Shown here: one piece after another, positions 1 to 6,124 of the stretch
How positions within the stretch are numbered: the stretch's first letter is position 1
How the letters are laid out: every line of letters begins with the position of its first letter
Assembly (NCBI GenBank): GCA_027489835.1
Contig: JAIXZF010000456.1
Span: forward strand, 1-10,368
Origin: Hyphomicrobiales bacterium
Lineage (GTDB): Bacteria > Pseudomonadota > Alphaproteobacteria > Rhizobiales > Beijerinckiaceae
Length of the DNA stretch: 10,368 bases
Reading direction: 5' to 3'
Notes under the pieces: generated by a model
What the model saw: only the letters and a program-made list of their open reading frames with translations
Told to the model about the DNA's origin: nothing
Databases searched by the model: none
Made by a program: the position numbers and the translations under genes

Positions 1-414
1 CGAGAACATCAAGTTCCGCTGGCTCCGCAGGCGCTCGCGATCTTGCGCGAACTACATGCTCTGACCGGCGCAGGCCGACTGGCTTTCCCGTCGATCCGCA
101 GCACGCTGCGTCCGATTTCGGAAAACACGCTCAACGCTTGCTATCGTCGCCTCGGCTACACGGGTGAGGAAGTCACCTCGCATGGCTTCAGGGCGACGGC
201 TTCAACCCTGCTGAACGAAAGCGGGCGCTTCTCGGCCGACGCCATCGAACGGGCGCTGGCGCATCAAGACCCGGACCCCGTGCGTCGGGCCTATCATCGC
301 AGCGCCTATTGGAAGGAGCGCGTTGAAATGGCGATGTGGTGGGCGGACTATCTGGATCGTCTGAAGGCTGGCGGCGATATCGTCGACATGGCCGAGCATC
401 GCCGTTCGCGTTGA
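1..414 (+). CDS. P4-type tyrosine integrase, C-terminal fragment
   Basis: The frame is open from the first base and ends at TGA 412-414, so 137 residues of a protein of probably about 400 are visible; the start is outside the window. The fragment opens with the pattern E-H-x-V-P-L, typical of the P4/CP4-57 integrase catalytic domain. It keeps the active-site pieces: HGFR (visible residues 61-64, supplying His and Arg), the later His88 in ALAHQ, and a candidate nucleophile Tyr98 (codon 292-294) in a RRAYHR context. The tail MWWADYLD is also typical of the family. Such enzymes insert islands, often at the 3' end of tRNA genes, and usually sit next to one attachment site; that site would be to the left, unseen. 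Nothing in the visible part suggests inactivation. Confidence 0.9.
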   Translation, partial: REHQVPLAPQALAILRELHALTGAGRLAFPSIRSTLRPISENTLNACYRRLGYTGEEVTSHGFRATASTLLNESGRFSADAIERALAHQDPDPVRRAYHRSAYWKERVEMAMWWADYLDRLKAGGDIVDMAEHRRSR

Positions 415-506
415 TGGTGACAACGCCTGCGCTTTCGCCCCGCAGCCTTCCATTTTGAACGGCCGTCGCGCAAGCTTGCCCATGCTGAAGCCAATGTGGG
501 ACCGCG

Positions 507-1559
507 ATGATCTTCTCCACACCTTGGAAAGACGATCCGCTGGAGTATCTGGTTGCGGTGCGTTTTCCGATGGAACGGCATTACAAATCAGCAACTCCAA
601 GTTTGGGCAGACGGCCCGCGCTTGTTCCCGATCAGGTCTACTTGCAGCGGGCGGCAGATCATCGAGCGGAGTTGGCGAAGCTTCCCCATAGCGAGCTTCT
701 GGAGAGGGCCGAGGCGGCTGCGAAGGCCGAAGCCGAGAAGGTAATCGCCAAAGGTAAGGCGGATGAAGCGCAGCGCTTTTTCAACCTGCCGAGCGCCAAC
801 ATCGAAGTTGATCACTGGGCGCGCATGTCTCTTTGGACGCTAGATCAAGCGACGGCGCTGTCCCTCGGAAAAGACCCGCGACGGGTGAACTGGGAGAACA
901 CCCGAAGCTTGGTGCAGGTGTCCGCGTTTGCTGCTGCATACAAGGCTCGCCGCGAGATCATCCTGAGTGCAAAGCAAGCCGGCCAGCTGTTGGAGCCAGT
1001 CATTCCAGGTGCTTTCGTCGCTTGGGCGGAACGAATGGTCATCGAGTTGCCAGGCCAACTTGTGGATGCTGTGACGGCCTTAGGAGTGCAGGTCGTCGAC
1101 TGGAAGACCGCATATGACCGGCAGAAGCTCATTGCCGAAACAGCGGAAGCAGAGGCCATGGCAGAGAAAAAGGCCTTGATCCAAGCTACTGCCGACCATG
1201 TGGCCTATATCGAAAAGCTGGCCTCGGAGTATCGCGGCATCATCAACTCTTACAGGTCGAAGGTCGAAAGCCTTCAGCAGTCTCTGGAACAGTTGACGGA
1301 TGCTGCGCAGCGAACGCCCGCACCTGTGCAAGCTCCTGCCGAGAAATCGTTGGGGGCGAGGGAGCGCGAAAGTCTGTTGAAGCTGGTCATCGGGATGGCA
1401 GTCCGAGGCTACCGCTATGACCCGAAGGCTTCCAGGAGCGATGCCGTGTCCGAGATCGCGGGCGACCTTGATGAGGTAGGCGTTCGGCTCGATCCCGACA
1501 CCGTCCGGAAGTATCTCCACGAGGCGCGCGATCTGCTGCCGCCGGCCGAAACCAAATAG
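507..1559 (+). CDS. Coiled-coil protein of unknown function, island-associated
   Basis: This is a 350-residue protein I cannot name. Residues 101-135 contain a Trp-rich stretch (DHWARMSLWTLDQA, then SLGKDPRRVNW) of a style I associate with hypothetical proteins on proteobacterial plasmids and islands. Residues about 200-265 are rich in Ala, Glu, Lys and Gln and look like a coiled coil. Residues about 284-344 form a compact basic domain (ESLLKLVIGMAVRGYRYDP... DTVRKYLHEA) that could be helix-turn-helix-like. No signal peptide or membrane segment is evident. ATG 507 follows a weak GGGA at 498-501. It lies 92 bases after the integrase and is transcribed in the same direction. A DNA-binding or structural accessory role is a guess. 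It could equally be cargo of the first element rather than part of the second integrase module. Confidence 0.75.
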   Translation: MIFSTPWKDDPLEYLVAVRFPMERHYKSATPSLGRRPALVPDQVYLQRAADHRAELAKLPHSELLERAEAAAKAEAEKVIAKGKADEAQRFFNLPSANIEVDHWARMSLWTLDQATALSLGKDPRRVNWENTRSLVQVSAFAAAYKARREIILSAKQAGQLLEPVIPGAFVAWAERMVIELPGQLVDAVTALGVQVVDWKTAYDRQKLIAETAEAEAMAEKKALIQATADHVAYIEKLASEYRGIINSYRSKVESLQQSLEQLTDAAQRTPAPVQAPAEKSLGARERESLLKLVIGMAVRGYRYDPKASRSDAVSEIAGDLDEVGVRLDPDTVRKYLHEARDLLPPAETK

Positions 1560-1566
1560 AAGCGCT

Positions 1567-1604
1567 GAAACCGAATTCGGTTAGGCCGAAACCGAATTCG
1601 GCCT
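1567..1604. repeat. Tandem palindromic repeat GAAACCGAATTCGG
   Basis: The 14-base unit GAAACCGAATTCGG occurs at 1567-1580 and again at 1588-1601, a 21-base period, which is two helical turns. Each copy contains the perfect palindrome CCGAATTCGG. The second copy also lies in a larger hairpin: AGGCCGAA (1583-1590), a six-base loop, TTCGGCCT (1597-1604). No T-run follows, so an intrinsic terminator is doubtful. A paired operator for a dimeric regulator encoded just downstream is the alternative. It begins just after the stop of the preceding gene and sits 57 bases before the AlpA-like start. Confidence 0.6.
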
Positions 1605-1631
1605 GCCGCTCGGCCGGACCCCGTAAGCCAT

Positions 1632-1653
1632 CTCCGTCACCCACTGGACGGAG
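1632..1653 (+). promoter_or_regulatory. Hairpin covering the Shine-Dalgarno site of the AlpA-like gene
   Basis: CTCCGTC (1632-1638) and GACGGAG (1647-1653) are perfect reverse complements separated by eight bases. The right arm ends in GGAG (1650-1653), which is the apparent Shine-Dalgarno site seven bases before ATG 1661. The left arm supplies the matching CTCC. In the mRNA the ribosome site would be paired, so translation of the regulator could be held low or controlled. The structure is read directly; the regulatory role is inference. Confidence 0.45.
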
Positions 1654-1660
1654 CAGGCAC

Positions 1661-1891
1661 ATGCCGAACGCCATCGAACGAACTTTCGCCGAACTGCCGG
1701 TTACCGGCTTTGTGAGGCTGCCATCCATCATCAGGCCGCTTGGCCCGATACCCGTCGGGAAATCGACGTGGTGGGCGGGCGTCAAGGACGGGCGTTTCCC
1801 CAAGCCGGTGAAGCTTGGCCCGCGCATCACGGTCTGGCGTGCCGAAGACATCCGGGCGCTGATCGCTAACGGGACCGCTGGCGATGCCTAA
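1661..1891 (+). CDS. AlpA-like helix-turn-helix regulator / excisionase
   Basis: This is a 76-residue protein with the hallmarks of the AlpA family: an opening -VRLPSI- helix, GKSTWWAGVKDGRFPKPVKLG (about residues 33-53) as the winged-helix core, then ITVWRAEDIRALIA (about 56-69). AlpA proteins are small MerR/excisionase-like DNA-binding proteins that activate or direct excision of P4-type islands. The length is usual for the family. ATG 1661 has GGAG seven bases upstream, inside a possible hairpin. The stop overlaps the start of the next gene by eight bases, so the two are probably co-translated. It lies between two integrase genes, and it is not clear which one it serves. Direct control by the palindromic repeats just upstream is plausible. 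Confidence 0.85.
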   Translation: MPNAIERTFAELPVTGFVRLPSIIRPLGPIPVGKSTWWAGVKDGRFPKPVKLGPRITVWRAEDIRALIANGTAGDA

Positions 1892-2318
1892 GCGAGCGAC
1901 GGCGCGCGAGCTGAAGAAGCACCGCAGCTACACCATAGACGAGGCGGCGCAGAAGACCGGAGTCGCGAAAGGCACCGTCAGCCGATGGCTGAAGGGCGGG
2001 AAGCTTCCCGCAATCATGGAGCGGCGTCCCTACCTGATTCAGGGCCAGGACCTGATCGACTTCCTGAAGCGGCAGCGGGCTCCCAAGCGCCGGTGCCGGC
2101 TGGACGAATGCTATTGCTTCAGCTGCCGCGAGGTGCGGGAGCCGGCCGGCCGGATGGCCGATCTGGTGCAGGTCTCGGCCAAGATCGGCGACCTGCAAAC
2201 CCTCTGCGGTCACTGCGCCGGGATGATGCACAAGCGCGTTTCCCTGCGCCATGCGGACGCGCTGAAGGCCGCTTTGGACCTGACCTTCAGACTGGCTCTT
2301 CCGCCCATAAAGAAGTGA
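1884..2318 (+). CDS. HTH DNA-binding protein with C-terminal zinc ribbon
   Basis: This is a 144-residue protein. Residues about 15-63 are a MerR/excisionase-type helix-turn-helix: YTIDEAAQKTGVAKGTVSRWLKGGKLPA followed by a YLIQGQDLIDFLK wing and helix. After a basic linker (KRQRAPKRR), cysteines at 71, 76, 78, 81, 108 and 111 appear, with CFSC (78-81) and CGHC (108-111) as the likely zinc-ligand pairs of a zinc ribbon. The protein therefore probably binds DNA through the N-terminal domain and uses the ribbon for DNA or protein contact. ATG 1884 lies inside the end of the AlpA-like gene (eight-base overlap), and the second recombinase gene starts 44 bases after its stop. The three look like one operon. 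A role as recombination directionality factor or repressor is likely from context but not proven. Confidence 0.8.
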   Translation: MPKRATARELKKHRSYTIDEAAQKTGVAKGTVSRWLKGGKLPAIMERRPYLIQGQDLIDFLKRQRAPKRRCRLDECYCFSCREVREPAGRMADLVQVSAKIGDLQTLCGHCAGMMHKRVSLRHADALKAALDLTFRLALPPIKK

Positions 2319-2362
2319 CGTAACCCCAGTCTGAATGCTGGCTTCTTGGAGAAGGCAACACC

Positions 2363-3466
2363 ATGCGAAAGCTCAACCCCGAGAATGAGCGCATCAAGCG
2401 CGATTACCTGACCTACCTGACCGAGGCGAAGCGCCAGTCGGAGAAGACTGTCGATCAGGTCGCGGCGGCCATCGCAGCTTTCGAAGACAGTACGGGCCGG
2501 AAGGCCTTCAAGCGCTTCCACATCGAACAGGCCAGGGCGTTCAAGCGCCAGCTCGCCAGCCAGGTGAATGCCGAGACGGGAAAGCCGCTCGCCGTCGCCA
2601 CGATCCATTCCAGGCTGATGGCGCTGAAGGCCTTCTTCCAATGGCTGGCGGGCCGGCCAGGCTTTCGGAAGATCGGCTATGCAGACGCCGACTATTTCAA
2701 CCCGTCGGCCAATGACGGGCGCATTGCCAGCGCGACGCGCGAGAAGCCAGCGCCAAGCCTTGAGCAGGTCCGGCATGTGCTTGGCGTGATGCCTCACGGC
2801 ACTGACATCGAGAAGCGCAACCGCGCGCTGATCGCCTTCGCGCTGCTGACCGGCGCGCGTGATGACGCCATCGCCTCACTGTCCCTGCGCCATGTCGATC
2901 TGGCCGCGCGCATGGTGATGCAGGATGCGCGGACAGTGCGCACCAAGCGGCGCAAGACCTTCGTGACCTACTTCTTCCCGGTGGGGGAGGACGTGGAAGC
3001 CATCGTGGCCGACTGGATCGCGCATCTGCGGACAGTGCTGCTGTTTGGGCCGGACGATCCGCTGTTTCCGAAAACGCGCGTGGCCAGCATCGAGGGTGAG
3101 GGCTTCGCGGCGGTGGGGCTGGAGCGCGCGCATTGGAGCAACGCGCAGGCCATCCGGTCGATCTTCAGGGACGCGTTCACGGTGGCGGGCCTGCCCTATT
3201 TCATCCCGCATTCCTTCCGCACGACGCTGGTGCGGCTGGGCGAAGCTACATGCCGAACGCCGGAGGACTTCAAGGCCTGGAGCCAGAACCTCGGGCATGA
3301 AGGTGTGCTGACGACCTTCACGAGCTACGGCCAGGTTGCCGCACATCGGCAGGCGGAAATCTTCGCTAAGATGCGCGACAAGGCAGAGCACTCGGGCGAA
3401 GGCGCACCCGATCCGGCTGCCATCCAGCGCCTGCTCGTTCAACTTGCAAGGGAATACGGCGGTTAG
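2363..3466 (+). CDS. Tyrosine recombinase (site-specific integrase), complete
   Basis: This 367-residue protein has the two-domain layout of phage and Xer-like integrases. Residues about 10-98 are a helical SAM-like DNA-binding domain (YLTYLTEAKRQSEKT ... LMALKAFFQWLA). Residues about 130-340 are the catalytic domain. The active-site set is complete: Arg166 in TGARDDA, His283 and Arg286 in HSFR, His312 in LGHEG, and the candidate nucleophile Tyr322 in TSYGQ; a Lys around 195-198 would be the beta-hairpin lysine. GGAGAAGG sits 7-11 bases before ATG 2363. It belongs to a different branch from the partial P4-type integrase at the left edge, so the window carries two recombinase types. It catalyses strand exchange between attachment sites, and the AlpA-like and HTH/zinc-ribbon proteins before it are its likely control partners. 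Confidence 0.92.
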   Translation: MRKLNPENERIKRDYLTYLTEAKRQSEKTVDQVAAAIAAFEDSTGRKAFKRFHIEQARAFKRQLASQVNAETGKPLAVATIHSRLMALKAFFQWLAGRPGFRKIGYADADYFNPSANDGRIASATREKPAPSLEQVRHVLGVMPHGTDIEKRNRALIAFALLTGARDDAIASLSLRHVDLAARMVMQDARTVRTKRRKTFVTYFFPVGEDVEAIVADWIAHLRTVLLFGPDDPLFPKTRVASIEGEGFAAVGLERAHWSNAQAIRSIFRDAFTVAGLPYFIPHSFRTTLVRLGEATCRTPEDFKAWSQNLGHEGVLTTFTSYGQVAAHRQAEIFAKMRDKAEHSGEGAPDPAAIQRLLVQLAREYGG

Positions 3467-3487
3467 CTATGCGCACCGAGGCATCGG

Positions 3488-3530
3488 CCAGACTAGTTGA
3501 TTCGTCTGGAAGCAGCGCGGCAGTTGCCGC
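3488..3530. repeat. Two inverted repeats upstream of hsdR
   Basis: The 105-base gap between the recombinase and hsdR contains CCAGAC (3488-3493) pairing with GTCTGG (3504-3509) across ten bases. It also contains GCGGCA (3517-3522) pairing with TGCCGC (3525-3530) across two bases. Neither is followed by a T-run. They may be a terminator for the recombinase transcript or operators for the hsd promoter. I could not pick a convincing -35/-10 pair, so no promoter is called. Confidence 0.45.
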
Positions 3531-3560
3531 TAGACTGAGAATGCTGCTGGGTTCCGGATT

Positions 3561-3569
3561 GGGGGGAAG
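3561..3569 (+). promoter_or_regulatory. Ribosome binding site deciding the TTG start of hsdR
   Basis: A purine run, six Gs followed by AAG, ends two bases before TTG 3572. The open frame has no early ATG: the next in-frame Met is residue 162, beyond the nuclease motif. The strong purine run and the preserved N-terminal nuclease domain support TTG 3572 as the true start. Confidence 0.6.
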
Positions 3570-3571
3570 TT

Positions 3572-6112
3572 TTGATAAGCAAGGAGGCCACAGCCAGGAT
3601 CAAGATCAATCGTCATCTCGAAGATGCAGGCTGGCGGTTTTTCGATGATGCGAGCGGCCCCGCTAACGTAGTCCTTGAGCCCGCCGTCAAGCTTTCGCAG
3701 CGTGATCTCGACGCGCTTGGCGTAGATCTAGAAAAAACCAAGAATGGTTTTGTCGATTTCCTGCTACTTGATGTCAACGGTAAGCCTCTTGTCGTCCTTG
3801 AGGCAAAATCAGAAAACAAGAACCCGCTATCGGCTAAAGAGCAGGCACGGAAGTACGCGCGATCACAGAATGCTCGTTTCGTCATTCTGAGCAACGGCAA
3901 CATTCACTATCTCTGGGATTTGGAACAGGGAAGCCCTGTTGTCATTTCCAGTTTCCCAAGCCCGAAGGAAATCGGGAACCACTATGCCTTTACGCCTGAT
4001 GCAAATCGACTAGCAAGCGAACAGGTTGGTCTCGACTACATCGCTCTGACTCAAATGCCGGCCTACACCCAAGAAGCAGGGTGGAAGGTCGAAGCAGAGC
4101 GTCCCTCGTTCATCGAGAACAACAAACTGCGCTTCCTTCGCCGCTATCAACAGCGGGCGATTGAGAGGGTTCAGGAAGATGCCGTTCGGGGATCGACACG
4201 ATTCTTGTTCGAAATGGCAACAGGAACGGGAAAGACCCTGACTTCTGCGGCGCTGATCAAGCTCTTCCTCAAGACAGGGAATGTGAAAAGAATTTTGTTT
4301 CTAGTTGATCGTCTCGAACTAGAGATTCAAGCCGACAAAGCATTTAAGGCATATCTCAAGAATGATTTCACATCAGTAATCTACAAGGAGCAGCGGGACG
4401 ACTGGCGAAAAGCAGATATTGTCGTGACAACCGTCCAATCGTTGCTCTTTAGCGACAAGTATAGGGCCTTGTTCTCTCCGACCGATTTCAATCTGATCAT
4501 TTCGGACGAGGCGCATCGTTCGATAGGCGGGAATGCCCGAGCTGTCTTTGAGTACTTCATCGGTTACAAGCTCGGCCTGACTGCCACGCCAAGGGACTAC
4601 CTCAAGCAATCCAGCCGCCAGACAACAGAGCGTGACCCGCGCGAAACCGAGCGTCGGATGATGCTGGACACATACAAGACCTTCGGTTGCGCCGCAGGCG
4701 AGCCGACCTACCGCTATTCATTGATCGACGGCGTCAGAGACGGCTTCCTGATCAATCCCTATGTCGTGGATGCACGGACGGGCGTGACCACTCAGCTGCT
4801 TTCGGATCAAGGCTTTCTGGTCACAACGACCGATGCAGACGGGAATGAACTTGAAGAGGCGTTCGCCGGACGGGACTTCGAAAAGAAGTTCTTCGCCGAA
4901 TCGACGAACCGGGCCTTCTGCAAGACGCTTTTGCAGCATGGCCTGCGCGATCCGATCTCGGGCGAGTTTGGCAAGACCATTGCTTTCGCTGTCAGCCAGA
5001 ACCACGCCGCCAAGATCGCACAACTTTTGAACGAGATGGCCGATCAGCTTTGGCCGGGCCGCTACAAGTCTGATTTCGCCGTGCAGGTGACAAGCCATGT
5101 AGCCGACGCGCAGAAGATGACCGTGAACTTCGCCAATAACAACCTCGGCGGGCACAGCGGCTTTGTAGAGAACTACCGGACCAGCAAGGCGCGGGTCTGC
5201 GTGACCGTTGGCATGATGACGACAGGCTATGATGCGCCGGATATCCTGAACCTCGCTCTCATGCGCCCGATCTTCTCGCCCTCCGACTTCGTACAGATCA
5301 AGGGCCGGGGAACCCGTAAGCACAACTTTTCAGAAGAGATGTTCGACCCGGTGCGAAAGGCCGCGCTTGGCCGTGTCAACAAGACGACGTTCCGGCTCTT
5401 CGATTTTTTCGCCAACTGCGAGTATTTTGAACAGACCTTCGACTACGATGAAGAGATCAATCTGCCAGCCCCGCCTGCCATCACCCTCTCAAACTCTGGG
5501 GATGGGCAAACAACCGTTACGGGCGGAATCGGCACCTACGAACACTTCGACCCTGACGATGTGGTCAGCCAGATTGAGACCCAGATCGGCAAGGACGGGA
5601 TGCGGATCGACCGCGAACTATTCCGCAAGTTCGAAGATGCAGCACGGTCTGACACGACACTGGCCGATCTCGTTTCCGCCCAGAACTGGGAGGCCGCAAC
5701 CCGCCACGTCATCGAAGAAATCTTCGACAAGCCGAGCGAGTTCTACACCCTCGAAAAGCTCCGCCGCGCGGCAGGGGTGGATCGGCGTATCTCGGTGCGC
5801 GAACTGATCGAAAAGGCGTTCGGCTTCATTCCCGGCTTCAAGAGCAAGGCGGAACTGATCGAAGACGAGTTCCAGAAATTCCTCGCCGACCAGCAGCCCG
5901 AAGAAGCCGACCGCATCCGCGAAATGCGCTATTTCTTCGAGGCTTACATCCGCGATGCCAATGTCCGGGCCAAGATCGACACTGGCGATCTTGCCTCGCT
6001 GAACGTAAACCCCGGCTTCTCGACCCGCGACCTGAAAGAGGTTCCCGCGCCGTGGCGTAAGCGCATCCCTGAATACATCAAGGACTATGTGTCCCTGAAC
6101 CCGTTCCTCTGA
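3572..6112 (+). CDS. hsdR: Type I restriction enzyme, R subunit (HsdR, EcoEI-like)
   Basis: HsdR is the motor and nuclease of a Type I restriction-modification complex: it translocates DNA with ATP and cuts at a distance when the target is unmethylated. The 846 residues show an N-terminal PD-(D/E)xK nuclease (Asp62 in FVDF, then E77-A-K79 in VLEAK) and a superfamily 2 helicase. The helicase has Walker A ATGTGKT at 216-222, DEAH at 312-315, TATP at 337-340 and motif VI QIKGRGTR at 575-582. The last ~150 residues match the style of the EcoEI R C-terminal domain that docks to the methylase. Length is usual for the group. The start is TTG with a strong ribosome site. The hsdMS gene follows after 12 bases. 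The first third is clearly more AT-rich than the rest. All catalytic motifs are intact, so the protein should be active. Confidence 0.95.
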   Translation: MISKEATARIKINRHLEDAGWRFFDDASGPANVVLEPAVKLSQRDLDALGVDLEKTKNGFVDFLLLDVNGKPLVVLEAKSENKNPLSAKEQARKYARSQNARFVILSNGNIHYLWDLEQGSPVVISSFPSPKEIGNHYAFTPDANRLASEQVGLDYIALTQMPAYTQEAGWKVEAERPSFIENNKLRFLRRYQQRAIERVQEDAVRGSTRFLFEMATGTGKTLTSAALIKLFLKTGNVKRILFLVDRLELEIQADKAFKAYLKNDFTSVIYKEQRDDWRKADIVVTTVQSLLFSDKYRALFSPTDFNLIISDEAHRSIGGNARAVFEYFIGYKLGLTATPRDYLKQSSRQTTERDPRETERRMMLDTYKTFGCAAGEPTYRYSLIDGVRDGFLINPYVVDARTGVTTQLLSDQGFLVTTTDADGNELEEAFAGRDFEKKFFAESTNRAFCKTLLQHGLRDPISGEFGKTIAFAVSQNHAAKIAQLLNEMADQLWPGRYKSDFAVQVTSHVADAQKMTVNFANNNLGGHSGFVENYRTSKARVCVTVGMMTTGYDAPDILNLALMRPIFSPSDFVQIKGRGTRKHNFSEEMFDPVRKAALGRVNKTTFRLFDFFANCEYFEQTFDYDEEINLPAPPAITLSNSGDGQTTVTGGIGTYEHFDPDDVVSQIETQIGKDGMRIDRELFRKFEDAARSDTTLADLVSAQNWEAATRHVIEEIFDKPSEFYTLEKLRRAAGVDRRISVRELIEKAFGFIPGFKSKAELIEDEFQKFLADQQPEEADRIREMRYFFEAYIRDANVRAKIDTGDLASLNVNPGFSTRDLKEVPAPWRKRIPEYIKDYVSLNPFL

Positions 6113-6124
6113 TGAAAGACCCCA

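Noticed and set aside
2210..2797. Minus-strand frame of 195 codons across the HTH and recombinase genes
   Set aside because: It spans two real genes and their gap, with no recognisable domain or ribosome site.
3561..3566. Run of six G as a phase-variation tract for hsdR
   Set aside because: It is short, lies upstream of the start codon and acts well as a ribosome binding site; slippage would not shift the frame.
4718..5323. Long minus-strand frame inside hsdR
   Set aside because: It is antisense to conserved HsdR helicase sequence; the length is explained by high GC and codon bias.
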